From assembly GCA_013146195.2 (NCBI GenBank), contig CM028377.1, positions 22,373,980 through 22,437,979 on the forward strand: a stretch of DNA of 64,000 nt, read 5' to 3'. Both the position numbers and the translations under genes were made by a program. A model generated the notes under the pieces. That model saw nothing but the letters and a program-made list of their open reading frames with translations, was not told where the DNA came from and did not search any database. Shown one piece after another: positions 1 through 11,000 of the stretch. How positions within the stretch are numbered: the stretch's first letter is position 1; each line of letters starts with the position of its first letter. The stretch is from Codonopsis lanceolata. Its lineage: Eukaryota; Streptophyta; Magnoliopsida; Asterales; Campanulaceae.

Positions 1-225
1 TTACGTCCTTATACTACTCACAAACTTCAACCTCGGTCTAAACCTTGTGTCTTTCTAGGATATGCTCTCAATCAACGTGTTTACTACTGCTTTGACCCTT
101 TTACCTTTTTTTATGTCTCTCGACATGTAAAATTCATTGAATCAATTTTTCCCTACCGTACTCTCCCCTCCCCCCAACCATCCCCCACTCTTCCAATCTC
201 GGATTGGATTCCTACCCATCCTCCT

Positions 226-1206
226 GTGATCATTTCAAATCCTCTCCCATCTTCACCCACGTCTCTCCCTCCTTCACCCACGTCATCTATCCCTTCTCCG
301 ACTCATATGTCTGATTCCTCTCTCCCTATGGCTCCCACACATTCCATGCGCACTCGTACCCAAAACAATATACACAAACCCATTCAGAAACTCAATCTTC
401 ATGCTCATCTTTCCCACACTCCTGATACTGTGCCTACTACTATCACTCAGGCCCTTAAACATCCTAAATCGAGAAATGCAATGCAATAAGAGTATGACGT
501 TTTACGGCGCAATGATACTTGGGATTTGGTCCCTTATGATCTATCTTACAATATAATTGGCTCCAAATGGATTTTTTGACTTAAATATAAACTTGATGGT
601 TTTGTTGATAGGTACAAGGCCCGATTAGTTGCTAAAGGCTTCACCCAACGTCCTAGTATTGATTATTATGAGACATTCAGCCCAGTGGTGAAACCCACCA
701 CTGTTCGTGTTGTACTTACTCTGGCTCTCTCGCAGGGGTGGAACTTTCGTCAGTTGGACATTAATAATTCCTTTTTACAGGGGAATCTTCACAAAGATGT
801 GTACTTAACACAGCCTCCTGATTTTGTTAATTCTGATCTACCTACACATGTCTGCAAGCTCCGCAAGGCTATTTATGGCCTCAAGTAAGCCCCCCTGGCA
901 TGGTATGAGGAACTTAAGGGATTCCTTCTCTCTCTTGGGTTTAGAAATTCTCAGGCTGATACTTCTTTATTTATTTATCACACTGGTCGTGTTATTGTCT
1001 ATGTACTTGTCTATGTAGACGATTTGATTATTACAGGTTCTCAAGCCTCCTCCCTTGAAGACTTTATACGTCTGCTAGGAGCACGCTTTGCTCTTAACGA
1101 CCTTGGTCCTCTTTCATATTTTTTGGGTATAGAAGTTCTTCCAAATGATGATGGTTGTCTATTCTCACAGCGACGATGCTCTATGGAACTCTTGGCTAAA
1201 GCTTAA
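226..1206 (+). pseudogene. copia reverse transcriptase domain, disrupted
   Basis: All of this reads in one frame except for three stop codons. It holds the copia RT landmarks in order: an RYKARLVAKGF-like block near 610-645, ETFSPV near 670-685, LDINNSFLQG near 755-785, YGLK followed by a stop where Q is expected (886-888), and the YVDD active-site segment. The upstream part is a proline/serine-rich linker as usual between copia integrase and RT. There is no intact start or full-length frame. Confidence 0.88.
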
Positions 1207-1970
1207 TATGCAAAACGCCAAGTCTACTACTACTCATTTACCTACTGATCTATTCAGGCTCACTATCACTGCTGGCACACCTATGGATGATCCCACTCAT
1301 TATTGCATGGTTGTTGGTAGCTTATAGTACTTGCTCTTTACACGATCTGATCTTGCTTTTTCGGTCAACAAACTCTTCTAGTTTATGCATTGTCCCACTG
1401 ATGTTCATTGGGCTCATGTCAAGCGTCTCCTTCGTTACTTAGCTGGCACTCTTGATTACGGTATTCAAATTTTTTGTAAGTCCCCTCTCTCTCTACATGC
1501 TTTCTCTGATGCTAACTGGGGAGGTAACAAGGATGATGACTATTCCTCCACTAGCACTTATGTTATGTACTTGGGTCATAATGCAGTTTCTTGAAGTTCC
1601 AAGAAACAAACTACTATTGCTTGGTCATCCACAGAGGCTAAATATCGTGTCGTAGCTTCTGCCTCAGTCGAACTTACGTGGCTCACTTTTCTCCTATAGG
1701 ACTTGGGCCATCCTATTTCCCAGTCGCCTATTATCTATTGTGACAACCTTGGCACTACACGTTTTTTGCTCTAACCCAGTTTTCCATTCATATATGAAAC
1801 ATGTTGCAATCGATTATCATTATCTTCGTGATCAGGTTCAGAAGGGTTCTCTCCGCATCTCTCATGTCTACGCTCAAGATCAACTGGCCGACTGCCTCAC
1901 TAAATCCTTACCTCAGCTACCTTTTATAGCTCAACGTGACAAGTTAGGCCTTCGTCCCCGGTCAACTTGA
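1206..1970 (+). pseudogene. copia RNase H domain, disrupted
   Basis: This continues the copia pol after a one-base shift near 1205. It has an HWAHVKRLLRYLAGT segment (about 1408-1450), DANWGG (about 1509-1526), SSKKQ after a stop replacing W (1592-1594), the CDN box near 1739 and a C-terminal HVAIDYH to ADCLTK stretch. A second shift sits in a T run at about 1757. The order matches the RNase H end of plant copia polyproteins. Confidence 0.85.
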
Positions 1971-1974
1971 GGGG

Positions 1975-2135
1975 TGGTAATAAAATAGAATATAGAGTAT
2001 TAGAATAGAATATTCTAATTGACGCTATCATTAGTAGTTACCATAGTTAGAGATCATAATTATATGTTATTGATGCTATCATTTGTAGTTACCATAGTTA
2101 GAGATCATAAGTGATTCTCTTTGTACTATATATAT
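1975..2135 (+). repeat. Probable 3' LTR remnant of the first copia, with a short internal duplication
   Basis: This lies directly after the purine-rich tract of the copia element. A segment of about 39 bases (gctatcatt.gtagttaccatagttagagatcataa) occurs twice in tandem between about 2024 and 2110. No second LTR copy is in the window, so the LTR ends cannot be fixed. A TA microsatellite follows at about 2126-2147. Confidence 0.5.
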
Positions 2136-2147
2136 ATATATATATAT

Positions 2148-3519
2148 TTGGTCTCTCGACTTTACAAAAATCATTTATTTGGTCCATATACTAAAAAATT
2201 AATACATTTGTTCCTACATGTTGATATTTAGCATCAGATTCCCCCCTCACCCCGTCACCGTTACAATTTCTGTTTGATTTTGTTAGAAAAGTCCAAAATA
2301 CCCTTATATGCTTTAAATTAATGAGCACACTATCTCAAATTCAAATTCTTAATGATGGAGAGGTAAGTTCTGACACCATAGGTTTGAAGTGTTCTATCTT
2401 ACACCGAGGAAGATGAAAAATACTATGGATGATCCCTAGAATGGAGAAAAAATGTACATACGAGAGTTCTTTATGTGTGACGTTCGTCATCTTCTCTCTC
2501 ACGTCCTCCCCACTTTTTTTCATCTCTCTCACATTTCGATATCACTTCCCAGCTCTCTTCCAAATCCATTCATAACCCCCGATATCTCTTGTTTCTCTCT
2601 TCGTCTCTGACTGAGCTTTTTCATTCATCATCTTCTCTCTCACGTCCTCCCTAAGCCCTTTCATCTCTCTCCCATTTCCCTATCACCGCCCAGCTCTCTT
2701 CGAGATCCATCCATAACCGCCGACATCTCCAGTTTCCTTTGTTTCTCTTCCGACCATCTCATCCCAAGGCTGCCCTCACCCTCTCTATGTCACAGCCTAG
2801 CAGCAGCCTCCGACCTTCATCTCCATATCATCCATCTCTTCTCAAGGAAGCCCCAACACCAGTCATCATCTCCACTCTCCATTTCTCTCCCACCCCACTG
2901 TCAGGCATCCTCATCTTCTCCGATTCCAACCATACCCACCGGCCTAGCCTTGTCATCCAGTCCCAGCGCAAGTCCCATCTCTCCCCTCCCATTCTCACGC
3001 CCAAGCAGGAGCTCTAGCCTTCATCATCTACGTCTCCAACCAACGGATCTGCAAATTCTAGCAACTGCACCTCCAATCTCTAATCATTTTTGCCCAAATC
3101 TAGTCGACGAAGCAACAAGTCAACAACTTAGTGCGTTTGAAACATATTTTGGCGAGGGTTTGTAATTCTCTTCTTAAAAATGCTGCCTATTTTGAGCCTA
3201 GGACTTGATTGTGGAACCCTTCTAAATTCCCCTTTTACGGTTGAATCAATTTTGTTTTGTGTCTAGGTTGTAATTCTGTCAATTAGAACTATTCGATGGA
3301 ATTGGATTGGTGAATAAAATTGGTTGAAGGAAAGAGGTAGATAGATTCCAGACTCAACTTAGGGTACTTTGGGCATTTTGAAAAACAATTTGACGGAAAT
3401 TGTAACGGTGACGGGGTGAGGGGAATCTGATTGTAAATATCAACATGTAGGACCAAACGAACTAATTTTTTAGTATAAGGACCAAATAAATTATTTATGT
3501 AAAGTCGAGGGACCAAAAA
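2148..3519. mobile_element. Non-autonomous MULE-like DNA transposon with about 160-bp terminal inverted repeats
   Basis: The left arm (2148-2312) and right arm (3356-3519) are inverted copies. Both carry a ttggtc..tcgactttac outer end, a ccccgtcaccgttacaattt core and an inner stretch ending near an A/T-rich aaaataccc motif. Long TIRs with an unrelated interior are typical of Mutator-like elements. The flanks are simple AT repeats, so a 9-bp target duplication cannot be recognised. No transposase is present. Confidence 0.75.
2313..3355. other. Interior of the MULE-like element, pyrimidine-rich, no clear gene
   Basis: The interior is rich in ctctctc and cca tracts. It contains two near-duplicate segments (about 2474-2590 and 2623-2730) with a shared ctctcacgtcctccc..catctctctc motif. 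Open frames of about 70-90 codons exist (2739-3017, 2950-3165), but they are low-complexity Ser/Pro/His stretches. It could be a captured host 5' leader, but I recognise no protein. Confidence 0.4.
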
Positions 3520-3550
3520 ATTAATTAATTCATATAAATGACATATATAT

Positions 3551-3556
3551 ATATAT

Positions 3557-3607
<51 letters not shown>

Positions 3608-3611
3608 TTTG
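3551..3611. repeat. (ATTT)n microsatellite
   Basis: Uninterrupted tttatttatt tetranucleotide repeat just outside the right TIR of the MULE-like element. Confidence 0.95.
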
Positions 3612-3890
3612 ACTAAATCAAGGACCTAGATTATGCATATCAAATTATCCAAAGGTTCAAAATAGTTAACAAATGTTATATAATATATATTATATAATAA
3701 ATAAATAATAAATATAGTATATGTTAGTTTGGTTCAGTTCAGTTTGGTCGATACAAAAAACTGTAAATCGAACTGAACCAAGTAATTTTTTTTAAATTTT
3801 TGAAACTGAAACCAAACTATCTTCAACCAAAACCGAACCAAACCGACCGCCGACCGATTTCGTTCGGTTCAGTTCCTTAGTTCAATGGCC
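3612..3890. mobile_element. Degenerate half of a hAT MITE (ggtttggtt / ccgaaccaaa family)
   Basis: The order of motifs matches the right half of the well-bounded MITE at 35552-36230: ccaaaggttcaaaatagtta, an AT-rich taata block, ggtttggttc.gtt, a gaaccgaa stretch, cttc.accaaaaccgaaccaaaccgac, then a ggttcggttc tail. The left half and the terminus are missing, so this copy is older and truncated. Confidence 0.65.
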
Positions 3891-3954
3891 TGGTTATGAG
3901 GTTGCTTCCTTTTCCTTGTATGATATTGAAATTTTGATCATTCACATATTCGTT

Positions 3955-4016
3955 ATGAGGTTGCAAAACCGTTCAGAGAAACAAATCATGAGGTTGCAAA
4001 ACCGTTCAGAGAAACT
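3955..4016. repeat. Short direct duplication, about 30 bp twice
   Basis: The phrase atgaggttgcaaaaccgttc followed by agagaaac occurs twice in a row. It is a local tandem duplication in non-coding DNA with no gene association. Confidence 0.85.
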
Positions 4017-4059
4017 ATATCACCTAAGGGTTAGTCTATTGACACTACTTGTCTCGTAG

Positions 4060-4400
4060 GTAAAACTGGCAATTTTAACTCGAAATCCGTAAACTCATCC
4101 AATCTAACATGAAAATTATCCAACCCAACCCAGGCTGAAACGGATCAACCCGCTTTGACTCGTCATCCAGTTCAACCCAACCCGTTTTAACCTAACTCAT
4201 TTCAACATATTACTCATTTTGCCCTATAAATTTTTGTTATATAAATCTATGGCTTTTGACAAAAAATGTGGGGTAAGAAAGATCGATCCGTTTTGACTCG
4301 ATCTGTTTGACCCATTTAATATTTGGGTCGCAACAGATCTCAACTCATTACCTATTTCAACCCGACTCATCCAATCGCCAACCCTATTCGTAGGTATCAA
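4060..4400. mobile_element. Degenerate MITE of the tggcaatt / cccgttttgac family
   Basis: This is rich in short motifs such as acccgttttgac, caacccaaccc and tttgactcg in both orientations, starting at a ctggcaatttt motif. The copy at about 9653-9983 has the same vocabulary and the reverse-complement end aattgccagg. It is probably hAT-type, but the ends and target duplication are not clear. Confidence 0.5.
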
Positions 4401-5043
4401 AACCAAATTTAATGATCATTATTTATGAGTATCTAATTATCATCTCCAATTCTCCGGTATCAAAAATAAAGAGTAACAAAATTAGATTTGGCACTGGAGG
4501 AGGTATTTGACACCACATCTAGTACCAAACTTTATTTTGATACCCTTCATTTTTTATCATTGGACAGCTTAGTACTCATACATTAGTACCAAAATTTGCT
4601 TTCAACCCCTATCATTGGACTTGCCACCCCAAGAACCTGGAAGGAAGAGAGAAAAAATTCTTAAGCCTCGGTTGTAATTACATTGCTTCCCACCAGAAAA
4701 CCAGCAGTGCATTTCATGAATGCTGCTACTAGAAATGACTCATAGAAATAGCCACAAACGCATTGATTCAGGTATAAATCAATATCCAAAATGTATGGCA
4801 AAGACTAAAAAAGAATCGATACAGTAAAAAATCACTCGAGAAACAAAAAAAACAAAAAAAGTCAGAAAAAACAGCACAAATATATAACTAGAAGTACCAG
4901 AGTTAACAAGTTTTCTTCTCCACCTGACAAAAATTGTTCCAAGCAGCTCTCTGCCCTCCCACATCTATTCCTAATTCTCTTGTTTCAATGGGTTTTTTCG
5001 TAGTTTACCCTTTTCTCAATAAAAGAAGTTGGTTTGCTGTCAC
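4401..5043. other. Non-coding stretch covering the 3' flank of eIF2 gamma
   Basis: No coding potential is seen on either strand. The part nearest 5043 should hold the 3' UTR of the minus-strand eIF2 gamma gene. At 4440-4630 the phrases attggac and ggtatcaaaa recur in both orientations, possibly an eroded MITE. I cannot place the poly(A) site. Confidence 0.4.
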
Positions 5044-8000
5044 TCAAATTGGGCAGGGTGGGACATCAAGGGTGAGGCCAGCTTGGATCTGGCCCCAACC
5101 AATCAGACGCCAGTGCTTCTCGACACGCCTACTAAGTGCGATTTTCTCACCCTTGCTAGTGCATACTGGAGAAGTGAGTTGCAGTTTGGCCAAATCGTTC
5201 TTAACTGCAACAACTCGAGCCCCAGTTGACATAGATCCTATGTTCAACATGAGGATCTCTCCCTTTGCCAGCTTTGAGACCTTTCCTTGCCTCTCCGTTC
5301 CCTTTGTCCTCACACCCAAAAGCCGTCGCAGCAAGAAGAAATTCACCTGCATTACAAGAGAGTAAAGGTTACAGACCCTCGTGTCAGGTACCCCCCCCCC
5401 AAGGGGTAGCCCAGTGGAAGCCTACAACCTCGTATTGTGCCTTTATTACTACAAAGGTACATCCTAACAAGGAAAAGGAGCGTGGAAAACAAACTTTCTT
5501 GGCACACTGCCACTTACCTCAAGTTCTACATAAATTTCGGGAAGTGATCCAACCTCACCAAGGACCTGTCCCACCAACCGATCAGCACGTGTCAAGGTAG
5601 GATCCATGGTTGTGCCAACTCCTATGAGGCCTCCTGGCACAGCAAATTGTAGTTCGTTCTGCTCGGCATATAATGAAACTATTCTAGAGTATATAGGGGT
5701 GCATTTGATGTTGCCACTTTCATCTTTGACGACTATTCCTGGACGAACCTCAATGTATTGGTTTACCTTCAAAACACCCTGCACAGAAGATATTCTCATT
5801 GATCAAACATGATTTTTTTTCCATTAATGTTTTCCCAAAAAATGCAACAATATAGCTCATTAATTTGATTATTGCTAACAATTGCCCCTATCTTACTAGT
5901 TAAGGATTTTTATACAGAAGGATTGCATTGTGAACAGGACCAACATATTGGGGAGGCCAATGCATTTATTGTTATTTCTGATGAAGGACTTTGCATCATA
6001 TGGAACCTTAAAATGTGCGACACCGGCATATATTAGCAAAATCCCATCCCAAATTCCCATGAGTTATCTCCAAAAGAAAGGCTCATAACGTCAATTACCT
6101 TCTATCTCAGGAAATAAGAAGTTGAGAATAGAAGAAAAATGAAGAGATTGTAGATATAAAACAAATATTTGCAACGGGGACCACCTCAGGTTAGGATATT
6201 ATGAAAAGGGAAGAGTTCGCATATCAAAAAATTCTAAGCCAAAACATTTTTGGATAGCAAACAGGTGTGTACCTTGGTATAAGAAGATTTTTGGATAGCA
6301 AAGTTTGCATAAAGTTTTGGTTATGATTTTAAGTGCATACACCTAGGTATAAGATAATTTTGAAAAGGACATACCTTGAGGATACTTCCACCAGCAACAC
6401 CACCTCGAATCTCATCAACCTCAAATCCAGGCTTATTGACATCAAAAGATCGGATAACAATCATATTAGGCGGAGAAATGAAGTTCCTCTCTGGAATGGG
6501 GATCCTTTTCACAATATATTCACAAACAACATCTATATTATACTTCAGTTGTGCAGAAACTGGAATTACTGGTGCACCATCAGCAACAGTTCCCTGGTAA
6601 AAGATGGATAGATGGTTAAGCATTGTTGAATTTTTTGGAACAAAATATCTACAATGATAATGATCCAAGGATTGGCAACTAACCTGGATAAATTTCTCTA
6701 TTGCTTCATGTTGGTTGATAGCAACATTTTCCTGAATTAAATCAACCTTATTCTGAAGAATTATAATATGCTGTAGGCGCATGATTTCAACCGCAGCCAA
6801 GTGCTCCGAAGTCTGAGGTTGGGGGCAACTCTCATTGGCAGCTATGAGAAGTAATGCTCCATCCATAATTGCCGCTCCATTAAGCATGGTAGCCATCAGA
6901 ATATCGTGGCCCTGTGGAAATGACGATAGCAAAATAATAAGGGAACACCAACAGAAAATTTAAATATTTTTCAAAGCGAAACAAATATTTTTATTATTTG
7001 TGTGCTCTCATTGCAGTTATATTTATATTTGTACTCATTATTCTCAGCCGCCTCAGAATATAGTAAAGTCATCTCTATCTGACCTCTAGCATGACTATAG
7101 ATGTGTGATGTGTTTATAACCAGTAACGGAGTTGGCTATAAATGTCGAGTTTGTAAATGTGGCAACAAGCTTTGCCAATTATACATTCACCCTCAACAGA
7201 GATTTTGGACATATATGTAGATATACAAGACTACGAATACAGAAGCGGCAAAACAATTCAAGAGACGCAATTATATTAACACTGAAGAATGCTTTCATAG
7301 GAGCTCTCAACCCATTTTTTTCAGCTTTGACTTTTGACAGTCGCAGTACTACCAGCCCACACCTAGCTGTCCAAAGGACAGGATCAGGAAGCCTGAAGAT
7401 ACGATGAATGATTGTCATTTAGAGCTAATGGATGATAAAAGAACCATTTCAGAATACAAAGGTCTACTCACCCATAGATAGCTACCACAGAAGCAACAGT
7501 ATTAGGTTCAAACAAAAAGTAAAGGATGAATGGGAGAAAAACAGTGACAAAATATAATGGCAAAAGCTGAAAAGAACTATGATTGTAAAAAATTTGCCAA
7601 TCCAGCACATAACCTTGTCTCAAATTGAAAATGTCACTACTTCATCAGAAACCCCTCACAAACCCAATGAGGAAGAGTCGTCTAAAACTGACAGTAGCTC
7701 CATCATTGACCAATCATCTACTGTCCAATAATCTAATGATGAACTCTAGTAATGTAACTCAACAGAAATAGTAACATGATACAGCATTGTAAACACTCAT
7801 TAAATATCATCAGCATATGAGTTACATTGAAGACATTGGTCAACATAAGAGTCATGATTATACATGTTTTTTTGGGAGAGAGAGAAGCGAATCATCAGAT
7901 TCAATGAGATTTTGTTCGAAGGCTGTCGTAACTCGTAAGTACTTTATGACCAGCAGTATGTAGGCAACAGGCAAGCAGCAGTGCAAACAAGTTGCACTAC

Positions 8001-11000
8001 AAGCCGCTGACCCACGGGGGAGCGAGGGTGTGGGGTGATTAGAAAACTATAAACATAAATTTATTAGTAAAGTTAGAAGTAGCATCAATAAGGTGATAAA
8101 AAAATACTAAAGCTAATCTGTCATCAATAAGAAATTTGATTTATCAAAAGAAATTTGATTGGAGTCGAATATTCATTTCTAATCATTTATTTTAAGCTGA
8201 ATGCCTGACAAGCCTAGATTCGGGCCCATCCTACTAGAAAATGTGATCATATCCTCTGCTTTATCAAAAGGACTTCCGGGCCAGAAAAAAAAATCACGTG
8301 CTATAATAGAATCAAAACAATGGTAGGCTTATATCCACTGGCACTTAACTCCCCTGACTACCACAAGGGCACCAAGCTACCCGAGTTTAGCACTAGCTCT
8401 TATTCAGTTTGTTATGGGCTTGTTAGAATCTTAAGATCCTTAGATTTTTTAGATGGCCAGCAAGTTTATTTAAGCAAAGATTGGAAAAGTTCTTGAAGCT
8501 CGCTCAAAAGTGAGTTCGCCTCGACTCTGGCTCATCTCATTCCTAAGCACCACATATACTACTTTGGCATAAAAATACACAATTCTAGCATATAAAACCT
8601 ACTCCCCATCAACCACAAAGTAAGTCATGACTGCAGCTATACCTTCTTTTTTTGATAGATTAGTGTGCCCCCTTGTTGGTGGGGATTGGAACCAAAGAAC
8701 TCAAGGTCTTAGCCCGAGTGCCCTTGCCATCTCTCCCACCCCTTGGGGTCAATACCTGCTATACCTTTTACGGGTACATGATAGGCATATGATCAATTCA
8801 AGTGAAATTTTGGACAATGGTGGATGGAAGGACTTGTGTTCAAAATATGGCATCATTTAGGAAGTTAAACGCTACACGACATTAAGGTCAACTTGTGAGT
8901 GATAGATCCATTAGAGTAGAATGAAGTTAAGGTAATATATATAGCTTAATAAATCTCAACAAAACATGGTATAAGTGAACATAATACATGAAACTAAATT
9001 CAAACATAATATCAGTAACACAATTAAGAAAAATAGTATATATATTTGTTTATTTGATTGTAACAAATATACACCGGACACTAGAACAGATTAACAATAT
9101 AAAAAACCATTTTTAAAAAGTGAAAATTATCGCTAATTGAACATTTTAAAAAATAGACACAAAGTAAAACAGATTCAAAAAATCGCAAATCCCAAAATAA
9201 AAATAAGATAAAAATAAATGTCAAAAAATAAATAAATAAATAATGGGAATAAACTGGACAGTAGATAGCATACCCATTCTTCTTCTTTTCAATTCCTAAT
9301 GCACAGAGAATAAAAAACAAAAAACCTTCCGGCAACTAATTAAATAGAATCACACCAAAAATAGCTTTTAACACCCGCAATCCAAAAACCAAGCAAGAGA
9401 CGATTAGACGAACATATACAGGCACCGGCAAACAAGTCTGTGGAGGTCCGGCAAAAAATTATGGCGATGGTGTGTGGGTCGCGTGACACTCACCCGGCGA
9501 CTTCCGCGAAGGCACAGACACGTTCACCAAGTCAAGGTGATAGCAGATCTGGACTGAGATTGGGTGAAAAGTGAAGATCGAAGGCTAGATCTGGAATGAA
9601 GAGTTTCCAGCTGTCGTCGCCTCCGGCTCATCAACTCATCTATACCACTTCAGATGGGTAACAGGTCAAAACTAACCGCAACCCAATAGAACTCGAATAT
9701 GAAATATCAAACGGGTTGAATCTGGTCGGGTTATGACAGGTAACTGGTTAGCGCAGGTTGACCCGTCATAACCCACACTTTCCCTCTTAAATTCATACAT
9801 TTATAGAGTAAAAACCAGCGGGTCAAAATGGGTGACGGGATAAACCCGCATTAACCCGACTCAACCCGTTAACTTTTTTGGGTTGAAACTGGGTAGACCC
9901 GCTTTAACCCGATCGGGTAATTTTCAAGTCGGAACGGGTGGGTTAACGGGTAATGGGTTGTAATTGCCAGGTGTACTTCGGGCGATGGGCACTCGCCTGA
10001 GGCGAGAGGTAACCGCATTTGACAGCTATGTGTGGCGATTATAATTCTTACTCATCTCCGCTACATTCAAAAGCCAATTCAACATAAATTCCTTAATTGC
10101 GAGTAGAAACTTGGAATCAAAAAGCTAACCATACTTCCTTTAGCACACAAAGAATTTCCAGTAAAAAGGTAACTTTTCATCAAGACCTATGCATGCACTA
10201 CAAAATGCTTATAATGCTACGATGTTTACTACTCAATTTAAAACAATATCCAATGAGCATTATGATGCATGAACATATACCAGCAAAATGAGGATTGACT
10301 AACGACGACTCACATGGAGGACCCAAGCACCAAGGAAGATAAAGACCATCTATCTAACCCTAGTGTATGAACGAATCAACAAATATATCTTACATATAAC
10401 CTCCACATAAAAATGTGTGTACATTGAATGAATATGAATTAGTATATAAGAACAATGCAAGATAATTCAGTGCATTTAAATAAAAAACCATCTCAGCCAG
10501 TTTTGGAAGATCAATTTCAACGGCCCTACAAACAACTTACCGGGCAATCAACAAAAGATACATGTCTTAGCAATTTCATCCTACTGTTCTCAAACCCAGG
10601 CACATCGCAAAGAGGAGAATCTTCTTTCCCACTTCCGTATGCCCTGTAAAAGATTTTCAACAAGACAACTTTTAATGCATAACGAGATACCAAGTGCAAC
10701 AGTGATTGCATTAGTCATGGTCGTACTTGTAACACATAGGCCGAGGGCACCGATCGTCTTCGCACTTGTATATCTTCGCATTGGCATACCCAAGCTTGAT
10801 CGTAATGTTGCGTTCAAGCTCATTTTTAAAACGAACAGTCTGCATAAAAAGCACAAATCAATAATACCACCATAACGTAGCACAAGGAAACACTTATCTA
10901 AACAATATCATACTATTACTTTGTGTCACTATTGTTTTGGTTATGATTTTTATTAGAATGTCACCAACAACAATATCCTTAATTGGGGATTCCTCAAATA

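Larger units (their letters stand above)
1..1974 (+). mobile_element. Decayed Ty1/copia retrotransposon, 3' part (integrase end, RT, RNase H)
   Basis: The window opens inside the C-terminal part of a copia integrase. It continues through reverse transcriptase (conserved segment at 600-900, YVDD box near 1011-1022) to RNase H and the tail (CDN box near 1739, ADCLTK segment near 1885-1905). A purine-rich tract of the type that primes plus-strand synthesis ends near 1974. The frame is broken by seven in-frame stops (487, 577, 886, 1325, 1379, 1592, 1697) and by single-base shifts near 1205 and 1757. The element is dead. Its 5' part lies outside the window. Confidence 0.93.
6912..10540 (-). other. 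eIF2 gamma intron 4 (3.6 kb), transposon-filled
   Basis: GT-AG intron between the exon ending DCP and the exon starting GHD. It contains a SINE (8646-8757), an hAT copy (about 8930-10033) and, inside that, a tggcaatt-family MITE (about 9653-9983). The part from 7000 to 8630 shows nothing I can identify beyond AT-rich sequence. Confidence 0.85.

Noticed and set aside
5265..5600. 111-codon plus-strand frame
   Set aside because: Antisense shadow over eIF2 gamma exons 7 and 8 and the intron between them.
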